This document shows, in pieces, positions 32,135 to 41,485 of a stretch of DNA of 62,581 nt. The notes beneath the pieces are model-generated. The model had not been told where the DNA came from, did no database searches, and saw only the letters and a program-made list of their open reading frames with translations. The first letter of the stretch is position 1; each line of letters begins with the position of its first letter. The position numbers and the translations under genes were made by a program. Origin of the DNA: Edaphobacter sp. (GTDB lineage: Bacteria > Acidobacteriota > Terriglobia > Terriglobales > Acidobacteriaceae). The stretch is taken from NCBI GenBank assembly GCA_025462645.1, contig JAOAPB010000025.1, positions 1 to 62,581 on the forward strand, written 5' to 3'.

Positions 32135-33100
32135 GTGAAGTATAACGTCTTACGAATGGCGGCAGGCGGCATGCAGACCGAGTCTTTCCCTCCAACCCTT
32201 ATCGCGGGCGACGAGGAGCGTGTGCCTCTCGGCGCAAACCCGTCCGGCATCTTCTCCCCTCGCAACCGGGTGCCCTTCGCCATCATCGTCGTGCTACTCG
32301 TCGCCGTATATTTCCGGATAGCGATCAAGCTCTTCGTCGACTGGTACAACATTCCCGACTACTCCCACGGCTTCCTCGTACCGCTGTTCTCTGTGTTCCT
32401 CCTCTGGGACAAGCGAAAGATCCTCAACTCCACCCCTGTCAAGCAATCCTGGAACGGTGTAGTCCTCATCGTGCTAGCCATCGCCGTTCTCATTCTGGGG
32501 GTCTACGGAGTAGATCTCTTCACCTCTCGCATCTCCTTCGTCATCATGCTGGCCGGCCTGGTCTGGACACTCTTCGGTCGCGCAGTGCTGCGTGAACTGC
32601 GCTTCCCTCTACTTGTGCTACTGCTTGCGATTCCGTTTCCGGCCATCATCTTTAACCAGATCACCTTCCCCCTTCAGTTACTAGCCTCTCGGCTCGCCAG
32701 CCAGATACTGCCACTACTCGGCGTCCCTGTCCTTCAGGAAGGTAACGTCATTCAGCTTCCCATCATGAAACTCGAGGTTGCCGAAGCCTGTAGCGGTATC
32801 CGTTCTTTAATGAGTTTGTTCACCCTCTCCGTCTTCTACGGCTACTTTCTGGAGAAGACCACTCGTCGCCGCGTCCTTCTCGCTTTGGCCAGCATCCCCA
32901 TCGCCGTGACCGCAAACGTCGCCAGAATCGTCGGAACCGGCCTCTGTGTACAGTATTGGGATCCTCAGAAAGCGCTCGGCTTCTTTCATGAGTTCTCCGG
33001 GTGGGTCATGTTCGTCATCTCCCTCGGTTGCCTCTATGTCGTCCACCGCATCATGCGCCTATTTTCACCCGTTTCACCCGCAAACAGGCAGACCATATGA
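32135..33100 (+). CDS. Exosortase (EpsH/XrtA-like membrane peptidase-transpeptidase)
   Basis: Polytopic inner-membrane cysteine enzyme that recognises and cuts C-terminal PEP-CTERM signals and is thought to transfer the protein to an envelope acceptor. The 321 residues have about eight membrane helices. The catalytic set is visible: Cys in VAEACSGIRSLMSL, Arg in VTANVARIVGTG and His in LGFFHEFSGWVMF. The start GTG 32135 is preceded by AGGTGA. An ATG at 32156 is possible. The stop overlaps the EpsI start (ATGA). Its predicted substrate is the PEP-CTERM protein encoded at 41.5 kb and any others in the genome. Confidence 0.95.
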   Translation: MKYNVLRMAAGGMQTESFPPTLIAGDEERVPLGANPSGIFSPRNRVPFAIIVVLLVAVYFRIAIKLFVDWYNIPDYSHGFLVPLFSVFLLWDKRKILNSTPVKQSWNGVVLIVLAIAVLILGVYGVDLFTSRISFVIMLAGLVWTLFGRAVLRELRFPLLVLLLAIPFPAIIFNQITFPLQLLASRLASQILPLLGVPVLQEGNVIQLPIMKLEVAEACSGIRSLMSLFTLSVFYGYFLEKTTRRRVLLALASIPIAVTANVARIVGTGLCVQYWDPQKALGFFHEFSGWVMFVISLGCLYVVHRIMRLFSPVSPANRQTI

Positions 33101-33780
33101 AATCCTCCCGGTTTTGGACAGTTATCCTGCTTCTCACGGCAACCGCCGTCGTCCTTCATAGTCGCGGGGATAAAGACTACATACCCTACCGCCAAGCTTT
33201 GAGCAACATGCCTCAAACCATTGGCGGCTGGACCTCGCGTGACCAACCCATGGATGCTGAAACGTTAGCCGTACTCGGTGAAGGCGACTTCCTCAATCGT
33301 GTCTATATGGCCACACCAACGCTGAGCCAACCAGTTGCGAACCGGCCAGGAGCCCGCTCTAACGTTCTCCCCGTTGGCCTCTTCATTGGCTACTTCCCCA
33401 CCCAGCGCACCGGACAATCTATCCATTCGCCCCAGCACTGCCTACCCGGCGCAGGATGGACCTTTGAGTCCTCTCGCTACACTGATCTTCGCGACGTCAA
33501 CGGCAAGACCTACAAGGTCGGCGAATACGTCATCAGCAATGGTGAGACCAGGCAGTTCGTCATCTACTGGTACCAGGCCCATGGCCGCAGCATCGCCAAT
33601 GAGTACAAGGCAAAGCTATATATGGTTGCCGATGCAATCCGTACTAACCGGACCGATGGCTCCCTGGTCCGCGTCATCACACCTGTCTTTTCATCTGAGC
33701 CAGTCGACCATGCGCGAGACCGAGCTGTCCTCTTCGCCAGTCAGATGGCACCCTTTCTGCCGCAGTTCATTCCGGACTGA
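33097..33780 (+). CDS. EpsI family protein (DUF3485), exosortase partner
   Basis: A 227-residue protein with an N-terminal membrane anchor (MKSSRFWTVILLLTATAVVLH) and a periplasmic domain. The family signature SIHSPQHCLPGAGWTFE carries a conserved cysteine, followed by FVIYWYQAHGRSIANEYKAK. EpsI is often fused to or encoded right after the exosortase. Here the ATG overlaps the exosortase stop by four bases, so an apparent longer frame beginning at 33001 inside the exosortase gene is rejected. Its biochemical role is unknown. Confidence 0.92.
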   Translation: MKSSRFWTVILLLTATAVVLHSRGDKDYIPYRQALSNMPQTIGGWTSRDQPMDAETLAVLGEGDFLNRVYMATPTLSQPVANRPGARSNVLPVGLFIGYFPTQRTGQSIHSPQHCLPGAGWTFESSRYTDLRDVNGKTYKVGEYVISNGETRQFVIYWYQAHGRSIANEYKAKLYMVADAIRTNRTDGSLVRVITPVFSSEPVDHARDRAVLFASQMAPFLPQFIPD

Positions 33781-33892
33781 CAATCCGTGAAGATGGCAAA
33801 AAAATGATATATGCGATAGGCATCAAACCTTATATCGGCCATAAGCCGCATTACGATTCACGTTAGTCCAAAAGATAATCAAAGAGGAAGCG

Positions 33893-36181
33893 ATGAGAAC
33901 ATCACTAGCACTTCGAACTTCAGCTGTCTTGGTTGTATCGCTCGCACTTGGTTTCGCCACGGGATGTTCGCGTGATCCGAACAAGCAGAAACAGAGGTAT
34001 CTTGAAAGCGGTAAACGCTATGCCAGTGAAGGAAAGCTGAAGGAAGCGACCATTCAGTTCTCCAATGCGCTGAAGGTAGACCACAACTTTGCCGCCGCTC
34101 ACTACGAGTTGGCCAAGGCCTACCTCAAACAAGGTTCAATGTTGCCGGCCTATGCCGAACTCATGCATACCGTCGATCTGCAGCCGAATAATATCCAGGC
34201 GCGCATCGATCTAGGCAGCATGCTGCTCGCCGCAAACGAGACTGGCCGTGCCGCGGATCAAGCCAATGCCATACTCGCAGTTGAGAGCAATAATGCAGAC
34301 GCCTTCGCCCTTCTCTCCAGCATTGCACTCCGCAAAGGCAACCGCACAGAAGCTCTCGCCCAGATTCAACATGCGCTCTCCATCGATCCTAACCGTGCCA
34401 ACTTCCATGCAGCCCTTGGCTACATCCAGAGCGGCGATCCCACCACCGGAGCCGCCGGCGAAGAACAGCTCCGCAAGGCCGTATCTCTCGATAACAAGAA
34501 CGTCACTGCGCATCTCGTCCTCGCATCAGTCCTTCAGAAAAAGGGTGATCTACCCGGCGCTGAGGAGCAACTGAAGGAAGCAACTGCTGCCGATCCAAAA
34601 AACATCCCCGCTCGCGCAAGTTTGGCTGACCTCTATCAACGCCAGGGTGACACCGCAAAGGCTGAGGAGACCCTCCGGCAGGCATCCGACGATCTCAATG
34701 ACACCAGCTCAGGCGCCGACCTGTTTGCGAACTACCTCATCCGCACGAAGCAACTTGATCGTGCGGACAAGACTTACACCGATCTGATCTCGAAGCATCC
34801 GAAGAGCGCTCCACTCAAACTCGCCTACGCACGCATACTGCTCCTGAAAAAGGATCTCCCCAAGGCTAGAACTGTCATCGCCGATCTCACCAAAACCGAC
34901 GGTGGACTTCCCGACGTCGCCATTCTCAATAGCATGCTTCAGCTCAATGATGGTAAGACGAACGACGCCTTCGAGACGCTCCAGAAGGCAGCCAAGGCCA
35001 GCCCCGAGAACCTGCAGGTCAAGCTCTGGCTTGGCCGGGCTGCCCGGGCCAAGGGTGACATGACCGTTGCCCAGCAGAGCTTCCGCGACGCCACCAGGCT
35101 CAATCCGCGCAGCATGGAAGCTCAGGAAGGACTCGCTCAGGCCTCTATCGATCTTCGCGATTTCAATGGACTCGCTCAGGTAGCAGAGACCGTCATCGCT
35201 ATCGCCCCTCAATCCCCCGCCCCATACATCTGGCGCGGCATGGCCGAGGGTAGCCAGAAGCAATACGATAAGGCTGAAGCCGACTTCCGTTCCGCAATCA
35301 AGTACGACCCCAAAAACTCCGGAGCCTATCTTGAACTTGCTCAGCTCCGTCTCTTGCAGCAGCACATCCCCGAAGGCCAGGTTCTACTGGAGCAGTCACT
35401 CGCCAACAACCCCAACCAGTCCCGCGCACTGCGGATCCTCGTGGCAACCCTGATGTTTCAGAAACAGCCTGCCAAAGCCCTCAGCCGCGTCCAGGAACAG
35501 ATCGCTAAAGCCCCCCAGAATGGAGACATGTACAGCCTCCTCGCCGACCTCCAGGTACAGACCGGTGACGTAAAGGGTTCACTGGCATCCGCCCAGAAGG
35601 CTCTGCAGATCAATCCGAATGATGGCAGCGCCATGATGGCGTTTACCCGCGCTCAACTTAGTCAGGGCGATCCTGCCAGGGCTATCGAGAACTGGCAGCA
35701 ATGGGTCAAGACCCATCCCAACGATGCCCAGGCATACACCGTCATGGGCTCCCTCCAGGAGGCGCAGGGCAGTCAGGACAAAGCAATAGAATCCTACAAG
35801 AAGGCCCTGCAGATTCAGCCCGAACAGCCCGTCGCGGCCAACAACCTGGCCTATCTGATGGTCGAAAGTGGCCAGAACACTGATGTTGCCCTCTCGCTTG
35901 CTCAGATCGCACGCCGAGCCATGCCGGACTCGAGCAACACTGCCGATACGTTGGCCTGGGTCTACTATCAAAAGGGAAACTACTCCTCCGCACGCGATCT
36001 ACTGGAAGATGCGCTCAAGACTTCGCCCAACAGCGCTTCCATCCACTATCACCTCGGCATGACCTACAGCAAACTCTCCAAGAGTACGGACGCCGCAACC
36101 CACTTGAAGAAGGCTGCCGCCCTTGCCCCCAATACGCAGACGGCAAAGGACGCAGAGAAGGCGCTCGGCCAAATCAGCTGA
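33893..36181 (+). CDS. PEP-CTERM system TPR-repeat lipoprotein (PrsT-like)
   Basis: A 762-residue predicted lipoprotein. The signal peptide ends in a lipobox-like FATGC-S (Cys25). The rest is an uninterrupted array of about 18-20 TPR units, for example GKLKEATIQFSNALKVDHNFAAAHYELAKAYLKQG. Proteins of this type are standard members of exosortase-EPS loci and probably scaffold the envelope machinery. It follows epsI by 112 bases and precedes the flippase gene. It is somewhat shorter than the roughly 900 residues recalled for proteobacterial relatives. Confidence 0.92.
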   Translation: MRTSLALRTSAVLVVSLALGFATGCSRDPNKQKQRYLESGKRYASEGKLKEATIQFSNALKVDHNFAAAHYELAKAYLKQGSMLPAYAELMHTVDLQPNNIQARIDLGSMLLAANETGRAADQANAILAVESNNADAFALLSSIALRKGNRTEALAQIQHALSIDPNRANFHAALGYIQSGDPTTGAAGEEQLRKAVSLDNKNVTAHLVLASVLQKKGDLPGAEEQLKEATAADPKNIPARASLADLYQRQGDTAKAEETLRQASDDLNDTSSGADLFANYLIRTKQLDRADKTYTDLISKHPKSAPLKLAYARILLLKKDLPKARTVIADLTKTDGGLPDVAILNSMLQLNDGKTNDAFETLQKAAKASPENLQVKLWLGRAARAKGDMTVAQQSFRDATRLNPRSMEAQEGLAQASIDLRDFNGLAQVAETVIAIAPQSPAPYIWRGMAEGSQKQYDKAEADFRSAIKYDPKNSGAYLELAQLRLLQQHIPEGQVLLEQSLANNPNQSRALRILVATLMFQKQPAKALSRVQEQIAKAPQNGDMYSLLADLQVQTGDVKGSLASAQKALQINPNDGSAMMAFTRAQLSQGDPARAIENWQQWVKTHPNDAQAYTVMGSLQEAQGSQDKAIESYKKALQIQPEQPVAANNLAYLMVESGQNTDVALSLAQIARRAMPDSSNTADTLAWVYYQKGNYSSARDLLEDALKTSPNSASIHYHLGMTYSKLSKSTDAATHLKKAAALAPNTQTAKDAEKALGQIS

Positions 36182-36228
36182 GCTAGGCGCCTCGTCTCAA
36201 AGGCCAACAGAAGACATACAAGGATTTT

Positions 36229-37773
36229 GTGAACACCAAAACGATCGCTCGCAACACTGCCTGGTATGGCCTTGAAAATGTAATCGGCTTCGCCACCTCG
36301 CTGATTACCTCCATCGCCATAGCCCGCACCCTCGGGCCATCGAAGATGGGCTACATCATCTATGTCACCTGGATTACCGGCATCGCCAGCAGTCTGGGTA
36401 GCATAGGTATCCCCACGACCACCCGAAAGTACATGGCGGAGTTCCTCGGAGGAGGCGATCGCGCCACCGCCCGATTTATCTTCTTTCGTACGCTCGCCAT
36501 CCAGACGCTCCTCGCCACTCTCGCAACCCTGATCGTTACCCTCTGGGTGCTCCACGATGCTCCCGCAGAGTACCGCGTCGCAGCCCTCCTGCTCGTCTTG
36601 AGCGTCTGGCCCGCGATGGTCAACTACATCCCAGCCCAGGCCAACGTAGCCGCGGAGACCCTGTCCGCCAACCTGCCCGGCTCCGTAGCCTCCACCGTCG
36701 TCTACTTCGTGATGACCCTTCTGGCCATCTTCCTCAACTGGGGTGTCACCGGCATCGCTGCCGCCATGCTGGGTATGCGTCTCGCCGACTTTCTGGTTCG
36801 CGCCATCCCCACGCTTCGCCGCATCCTCGCATGGGAGTCCGACAACGTCCACACCCCGCCTGACCTGCGCCCGCGCATGATGCGCTTCGCCTTCCAGAGC
36901 GTCGTGGGCATGCTCCTCACCCTGGTCGTCTGGGATCGATCGGAGCTCTTCCTTCTCAAGCACCTCACCCCCGATATACGCCAGCTGGCTTTCTACTCCG
37001 TCGCCTTCAATCTCGCCGAACGACTTCTCATCTTTCCCACCGTCTTCGCCTCGGCAACCAGCGCAAGCATCTTCGCTCAATTCGGCAGAGATCGTTCAAA
37101 GCTCCCGGCCATGACCTCCTCGTCGGTTCGATATCTGGCGCTCATCTCCATTCCGCTGCATGTCATCGCCGTCGCCCTCGCCGGTCCTGCGCTCCTCACT
37201 CTCTACGGATCGAAATACAGTGGCGCAGTCGTCGTCGCCACGGCGGCTCCGCTCCTCTGTCTGCCCAAGGCCTTTCTCGGCCCCATTCAGAGCCTGTTTG
37301 AGAGCATCGACCGCCAGAAGTTCTTCCTCATCCCCACCGTCATCGCCTCATTTGTCGATGTCGGTGTCGCCTGGTACCTCATCCCGTCCCTCGGTGCCCT
37401 CGGAGCCTGCATCGGCAGCGGAACCGCACAGGCCACCGCTGTAGGCCTCATGTGGGCAATCGGAATCTCCCGTCACCACATTCGTCTCCCTTGGCGATTC
37501 TTTGCCAAGGTAACCGCCATCAGCACCGTCGCTGCCCTTGCCGCTTATGCTGTCTCTGCGCGGCTTCTTCCTGTCTGGGGCCTCATCGGTGGAAGCACCG
37601 TGGCCATCATCACTTTTTTCCTGCTCGCCTATGTCTTCAAAATACTCGAGCCCGAGGACAGCAGCCGATTCAAAGTAATCTCGGCCGCTTGCCCAAGGGC
37701 TCTGGCAGGTCCAATGAACCACGCGTTTGATCTGCTCACCAAACGCATGGAGCCAGACTCAACGACAGCTTGA
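36229..37773 (+). CDS. Wzx-type oligosaccharide flippase
   Basis: A 514-residue MOP-superfamily transporter with 12-14 predicted membrane helices, starting NTKTIARNTAWYGLENVIGFATSLITSIAIARTLGPSKMGY, typical of polysaccharide flippases. It should flip the lipid-linked EPS repeat unit to the periplasm for polymerisation. Start GTG 36229 with AAGGA upstream. It is last in the exosortase operon, and its 3' end overlaps the convergent beta-helix gene by 15 bases. No other flippase is in the window. Confidence 0.9.
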   Translation: MNTKTIARNTAWYGLENVIGFATSLITSIAIARTLGPSKMGYIIYVTWITGIASSLGSIGIPTTTRKYMAEFLGGGDRATARFIFFRTLAIQTLLATLATLIVTLWVLHDAPAEYRVAALLLVLSVWPAMVNYIPAQANVAAETLSANLPGSVASTVVYFVMTLLAIFLNWGVTGIAAAMLGMRLADFLVRAIPTLRRILAWESDNVHTPPDLRPRMMRFAFQSVVGMLLTLVVWDRSELFLLKHLTPDIRQLAFYSVAFNLAERLLIFPTVFASATSASIFAQFGRDRSKLPAMTSSSVRYLALISIPLHVIAVALAGPALLTLYGSKYSGAVVVATAAPLLCLPKAFLGPIQSLFESIDRQKFFLIPTVIASFVDVGVAWYLIPSLGALGACIGSGTAQATAVGLMWAIGISRHHIRLPWRFFAKVTAISTVAALAAYAVSARLLPVWGLIGGSTVAIITFFLLAYVFKILEPEDSSRFKVISAACPRALAGPMNHAFDLLTKRMEPDSTTA

Positions 37774-40134
37774 AGTGGAGCGTGTGTTGTACGTGACGGT
37801 CCCAACGGGCAGGTTCATCATGGTCGTTGTCTGTGCAACCGTGTCCGTTGCCCCAACGTTAGGCGCCGCGAGACGAGGAACCGCATAGCCCAGGCTGGGC
37901 AGAAACGCGAAGCGCGTAGGCATCTGACAGACTGCCGACGGCACAGCAGTAGCTCCAGCCATATTGGCTTTCAGGGCCCAGGTGTTCGGATCATACGGAA
38001 TCGACGTTGCAGTCACCAGGTTAGCGTTGTTGAATCCAGTCAGATGCGAAGCTAGATTCGGAGCATTCTGGTATGCCTGTGGAAAGGGATCGGCAACCCA
38101 GCCAGTACCAGGGCCGCCCCTTTGATCATTGTTCCCCCAGCCCGAAGGCAGTAGATTCTTTCCGGCAACTCCAATGAACGTCGAGAGGTCATTCCACTGG
38201 AAGATAGGTTTTGCCGGATCATCTATCCAGATGATGTTGTTGAACGCCTGAATCGTCTGAAACTCTACATGCGGCGAGATGTTGCCCCCGCCGGACGTAG
38301 TATCAAACAGCGACCATCGTTGCCCCGAGCACACTGCGCAGACCTTCTCGTGAAACGTATTGTTGTACCAATACAGTGAGCCCTTTCGCGATACCTCGCC
38401 ACCATCATGGTCCTCGCTGAAGTGAATCGGTACGCCCGATGCGCCGTTCTCATAGATGTTTCCGTACACAAAATGTGAGTTCCACGCCTCCTGTTCAGCT
38501 GCAATCCGATCCGCTGGATAGATGTCTTGCGGATAAATCGCGTGAACGGATCCCGCGCCATTAGCAAGGAATGAATCGAAGGACATCAATGGGCCCGCAT
38601 CCTGCACATCCACCAAATCCATCTGGCGCGTCGCCCCGTCACCCAAATAGTTGTACCGGATGATGCTCTGGATACCGCGTGACTTCAAATTGGATCCAAA
38701 CGCTCCCGGGGTGTAGTCATCAATCCGATTGAACTGGACGACCTCGCCCCAGGCTTGCAGGTAGAGCTGATGCGAGAGAAACGAGTTGACCGCTCCATTT
38801 TTATGGAAGTGATTTCCCTCCCACAGCACATTGATATCTGAGGAGCCGTAACCGCCATCTGCGGCGAACGCCGTGAATGCTCCATTTCCGCAATTGTCTA
38901 TGTCATTACCAACAAACACCGTATTGTGTCCCTGATTCACTCTCAGACCGGCCGAGCCATCCGCCCACACCCCCCTTGATCCGTCAGGCGCAACAAAGGT
39001 ATACCCATTCTTCGCATTGCGGACATGGATTCCTTCCACCACGATGTAGGCAGCGGCTGTGTAATTGGGCCAGTAGGCCCAGTTCGAGGTGCTGTGCAGC
39101 GTGATCACCCCATAGCCAGGGGCATAAGGACTCGTGTCGGATCGTCCGGTTGCATTCGCCGCGTCGAGAATAGGCAGATTTCCCTTCGAGTCAGGCACAC
39201 CGCACATGCGAAAGGGCTGTGCCGCCGTCGCCTGCAGCGAGATCTGCACATACTCGTGATACTCGGTCGGATGTAGCCCCGATGTGTCTTCATTGTGCAG
39301 TCTCACGGTCGCCCCTGCCACCATCGTCGGAAACGGCACCGCCGCAAGCGTCTTGAAAGCCTGCGAAGGACCAACTTCATACACGGTACCCAGCATCTTT
39401 GGATCAACCGTGCAGTCCACCGGCTCAGTCAGATTCGGTGTTACTTTATACGGCATCGCGTGTCCGGTCACATACATGATCGCCGTCGAACTCTTCCGTG
39501 GGTCGGCGTTGCTCGTAGCTGTCAGCGTATAGCGGCCAGGGACCGATCCGGTAAAAACCGTGTCGCGCGACGTCGAATCGAGGAGTTTACCATCGCCCCC
39601 ACTCGGCTGTGCAGTAATGGCCCAGCGCACCGACTGATCTACCGCTCCCAGAATCAGGCTCTGCACGTCTGCCGGCTGATTCGCATAAAGCGTTCGATAA
39701 AAGGGGACGACGGAAACTTCCACAGCCTGATTGCAGACGTTGAATGTAATATCCGCCACCTTCGATCGATCATCCACCGCAGTCGCCTCGATCGTGAACC
39801 GCGTCGCAGACTTTACCGCATACTGCCCATTCGAAAGCGTAACGTAGGAACACGAAGTTCCAGTTGCGGGTGCCGTCACATCGATCCACGACCCGCTGTT
39901 TGAGGAGAGCGTTGCCGTACCGGACTTCAAAGTCCAGGCCACCTGGTTCGTGCTTCCATTTGTGACGGTGGCAAACACGCGTCGTGTCGAGTTTGCGATC
40001 ACATTGAAGCCAAAGGGCGGCTGCCCAACCGAAATCCCTACGGGACCAGTAGCCGCCTGAAGTTGAGTTCCTGTGTTATCTGCGCCTGGATGAATAACCA
40101 AAAATGCGGCCAAAAATATACCGAAAGCGTTCAC
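37759..40134 (-). CDS. Secreted protein with Ig-like domains and right-handed beta-helix
   Basis: A 791-residue exported protein. GTG 40134 is chosen because AAGGAG lies six bases upstream and the product starts with a good signal peptide (NAFGIFLAAFLVIHPGAD). A longer frame from 40266 adds 44 residues. Residues about 30-230 look like two bacterial Ig-like domains (VFATVTNGSTNQVAWTLKSG; RYTLTATSNADPRKSSTAIM). The rest resembles a parallel beta-helix carbohydrate-active protein (YIVVEGIHVRNAKNGYTF, NTVFVGNDIDNCGNGAF, SIIRYNYLGDGA). It may cut or bind the EPS as a lyase or hydrolase. No PEP-CTERM tail. The exact enzyme family is not recognised. Confidence 0.75.
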   Translation of the reverse strand: MNAFGIFLAAFLVIHPGADNTGTQLQAATGPVGISVGQPPFGFNVIANSTRRVFATVTNGSTNQVAWTLKSGTATLSSNSGSWIDVTAPATGTSCSYVTLSNGQYAVKSATRFTIEATAVDDRSKVADITFNVCNQAVEVSVVPFYRTLYANQPADVQSLILGAVDQSVRWAITAQPSGGDGKLLDSTSRDTVFTGSVPGRYTLTATSNADPRKSSTAIMYVTGHAMPYKVTPNLTEPVDCTVDPKMLGTVYEVGPSQAFKTLAAVPFPTMVAGATVRLHNEDTSGLHPTEYHEYVQISLQATAAQPFRMCGVPDSKGNLPILDAANATGRSDTSPYAPGYGVITLHSTSNWAYWPNYTAAAYIVVEGIHVRNAKNGYTFVAPDGSRGVWADGSAGLRVNQGHNTVFVGNDIDNCGNGAFTAFAADGGYGSSDINVLWEGNHFHKNGAVNSFLSHQLYLQAWGEVVQFNRIDDYTPGAFGSNLKSRGIQSIIRYNYLGDGATRQMDLVDVQDAGPLMSFDSFLANGAGSVHAIYPQDIYPADRIAAEQEAWNSHFVYGNIYENGASGVPIHFSEDHDGGEVSRKGSLYWYNNTFHEKVCAVCSGQRWSLFDTTSGGGNISPHVEFQTIQAFNNIIWIDDPAKPIFQWNDLSTFIGVAGKNLLPSGWGNNDQRGGPGTGWVADPFPQAYQNAPNLASHLTGFNNANLVTATSIPYDPNTWALKANMAGATAVPSAVCQMPTRFAFLPSLGYAVPRLAAPNVGATDTVAQTTTMMNLPVGTVTYNTRSTSSCR

Positions 40135-41144
40135 AACTATCTCCTTAGCGCGATGGACGCGCTTGGGCTGGCCTGTCTTCGGGTGTTCATTCAGCATCTG
40201 CAGACGTATCCTTCTGAAGAAACACTGCCTGACTATACCCGAACCAAACCTTAGGGCAGGTTTCACCTCTCGCTGATGGCTGAGAAGCTTCTACGGTAAC
40301 CCGAGTCGACCAGTGCCGGGGTAAAAACGATGCCATGCATTCAGGACATCAAATGCATCGGAGATAGAAACAATGCTTGGGTCTCGTTCATTTCGCCCAT
40401 TAGCTGAATAAGGCCAGACGTCTGCTCTTGGCGTGACTCAACGTCTCGCCTGGATAGCAAAACCGCACTAAGTAGTTCATGGCAAAGTGAGACAGCGGCA
40501 CAGTGTGATGTTCAACAATCGACACAAGTTATAGTCCATAAACGATTACTGCTACCCATGAAGACTTACGAGGATATCCTTCGGCCCCGGGTGTTCCACT
40601 GACGATATTTCACATATGTTGATTGGGATAGAGACCGCAATCGATAAAGACCTCGTAAAAGGCCCTGATCACCCGCATGTCTGTAACCCGCTGGCCCGAA
40701 AGGAGTAATACCAAATCATTATTGCATCTTCCCACAGTCTGACCTTCAAGAAAACTCGCTTCTACAGCGGGAATTAGCGCATTAGCTACCTCTACTCGCG
40801 GATCGTGAAGTGTTCCTCTCACACCTTAGTACCTGCTCACGAACGGGTTAGCGACACCTGCACCCCTTCACCCAAAGCTCCTGTTTTCAGTCAGTTAATT
40901 TAAAGCAAAATAAGTGTGAAGATGGAAATTCGCACTTGGGTTTGTAGAGGCTGTTATGCCCTTTGCGAACTGGCCTGCGCCTCAACCATTGTGTCTTTTG
41001 CTGTTGACGGCAGTTGTTGTCCTATGCCCTGAGCTCCACTCCCTTTTTTCCTGTCAAGCCCCCGCAGCCGAAACGAATACGCATCTCCACACGCAAATCA
41101 AACAAAAGCAAGAGATTAGCCTCCGAAAATGATCTTCCGCAAAG
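40135..41144. other. Long gene-poor region upstream of the beta-helix gene
   Basis: About 1 kb with no well-supported gene. One 70-codon minus-strand frame (40610-40822, GTG start) has no recognisable domain. The region should hold the promoter of the beta-helix gene (start 40134), but no strong box was recognised. ATGCATT...AAATGCAT at about 40335-40360 is an imperfect inverted repeat. GTCAAGCCCC near 41062 also occurs before the other non-coding element. Confidence 0.5.
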
Positions 41145-41362
41145 TGGCATAGTAGTTTTACTCAATCGGTTATAGTTAATACAGAGTCAGAGAAAGCCCC
41201 GGCCAACCACCGGGGCTTTCTCTTTAACCTAATAAACCTTTTAGAAAGACGACTTTAGCCGTAACCTATTTAGAATGACTAATTTGCAGAGATAGATTCG
41301 TTTAAGTCGCTGAATTCAGACAACTTGCAGTCAAAGTACCCCCCCGGGGGGAGGGGTCCTAA
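41145..41362 (+). ncRNA. Structured non-coding element, copy B
   Basis: Second copy of the element at 18475. It opens with the same TGGCATAGTAGTTT. Next is a perfect 14-base-pair hairpin (AGAGAAAGCCCCGG 41189-41202, loop CCAACCA, CCGGGGCTTTCTCT 41210-41223) followed by TT. The conserved block CTTTTAGAAAGACGACTTT follows at 41238-41256, then CGTAACC, AATTTGCAGAG, and AAAGTA with CCCCCCCGGGGGG and GAGGGGT. Most similarity to copy A is in the flanking blocks, while the stem sequence is unrelated but paired. It lies upstream of the minus-strand beta-helix gene and downstream of the minus-strand PEP-CTERM gene, so on the plus strand it reads into no gene. Confidence 0.6.
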
Positions 41363-41407
41363 GGCAAGCAGTGATCGTAGTTTCATAACAGGCTCTAGAA
41401 GTGAGCA

Positions 41408-41462
41408 ATTTATAAAAAACAAAAAAACCCCACAAGTAGCGCTCCCGGCGCTCCCTGTGGGG
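41408..41462 (-). terminator. Intrinsic terminator of the PEP-CTERM gene
   Basis: CCCCACA (41428-41434) pairs with TGTGGGG (41456-41462), and an inner stem AGCGC/GCGCT (41438-41442 with 41448-41452) extends it. On the minus strand the hairpin is followed by TTTTTTTGTTTTTT. It lies 24 bases after the stop of the PEP-CTERM gene and is the clearest terminator in the window. Confidence 0.88.
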
Positions 41463-41485
41463 CTTCAAGAAAATCTGGGTCTGAG

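Noticed and set aside
40610..40822. 70-codon minus-strand frame in the long intergenic region
   Set aside because: GTG start, no recognisable domain and no supporting context; it could be a relic but cannot be supported.
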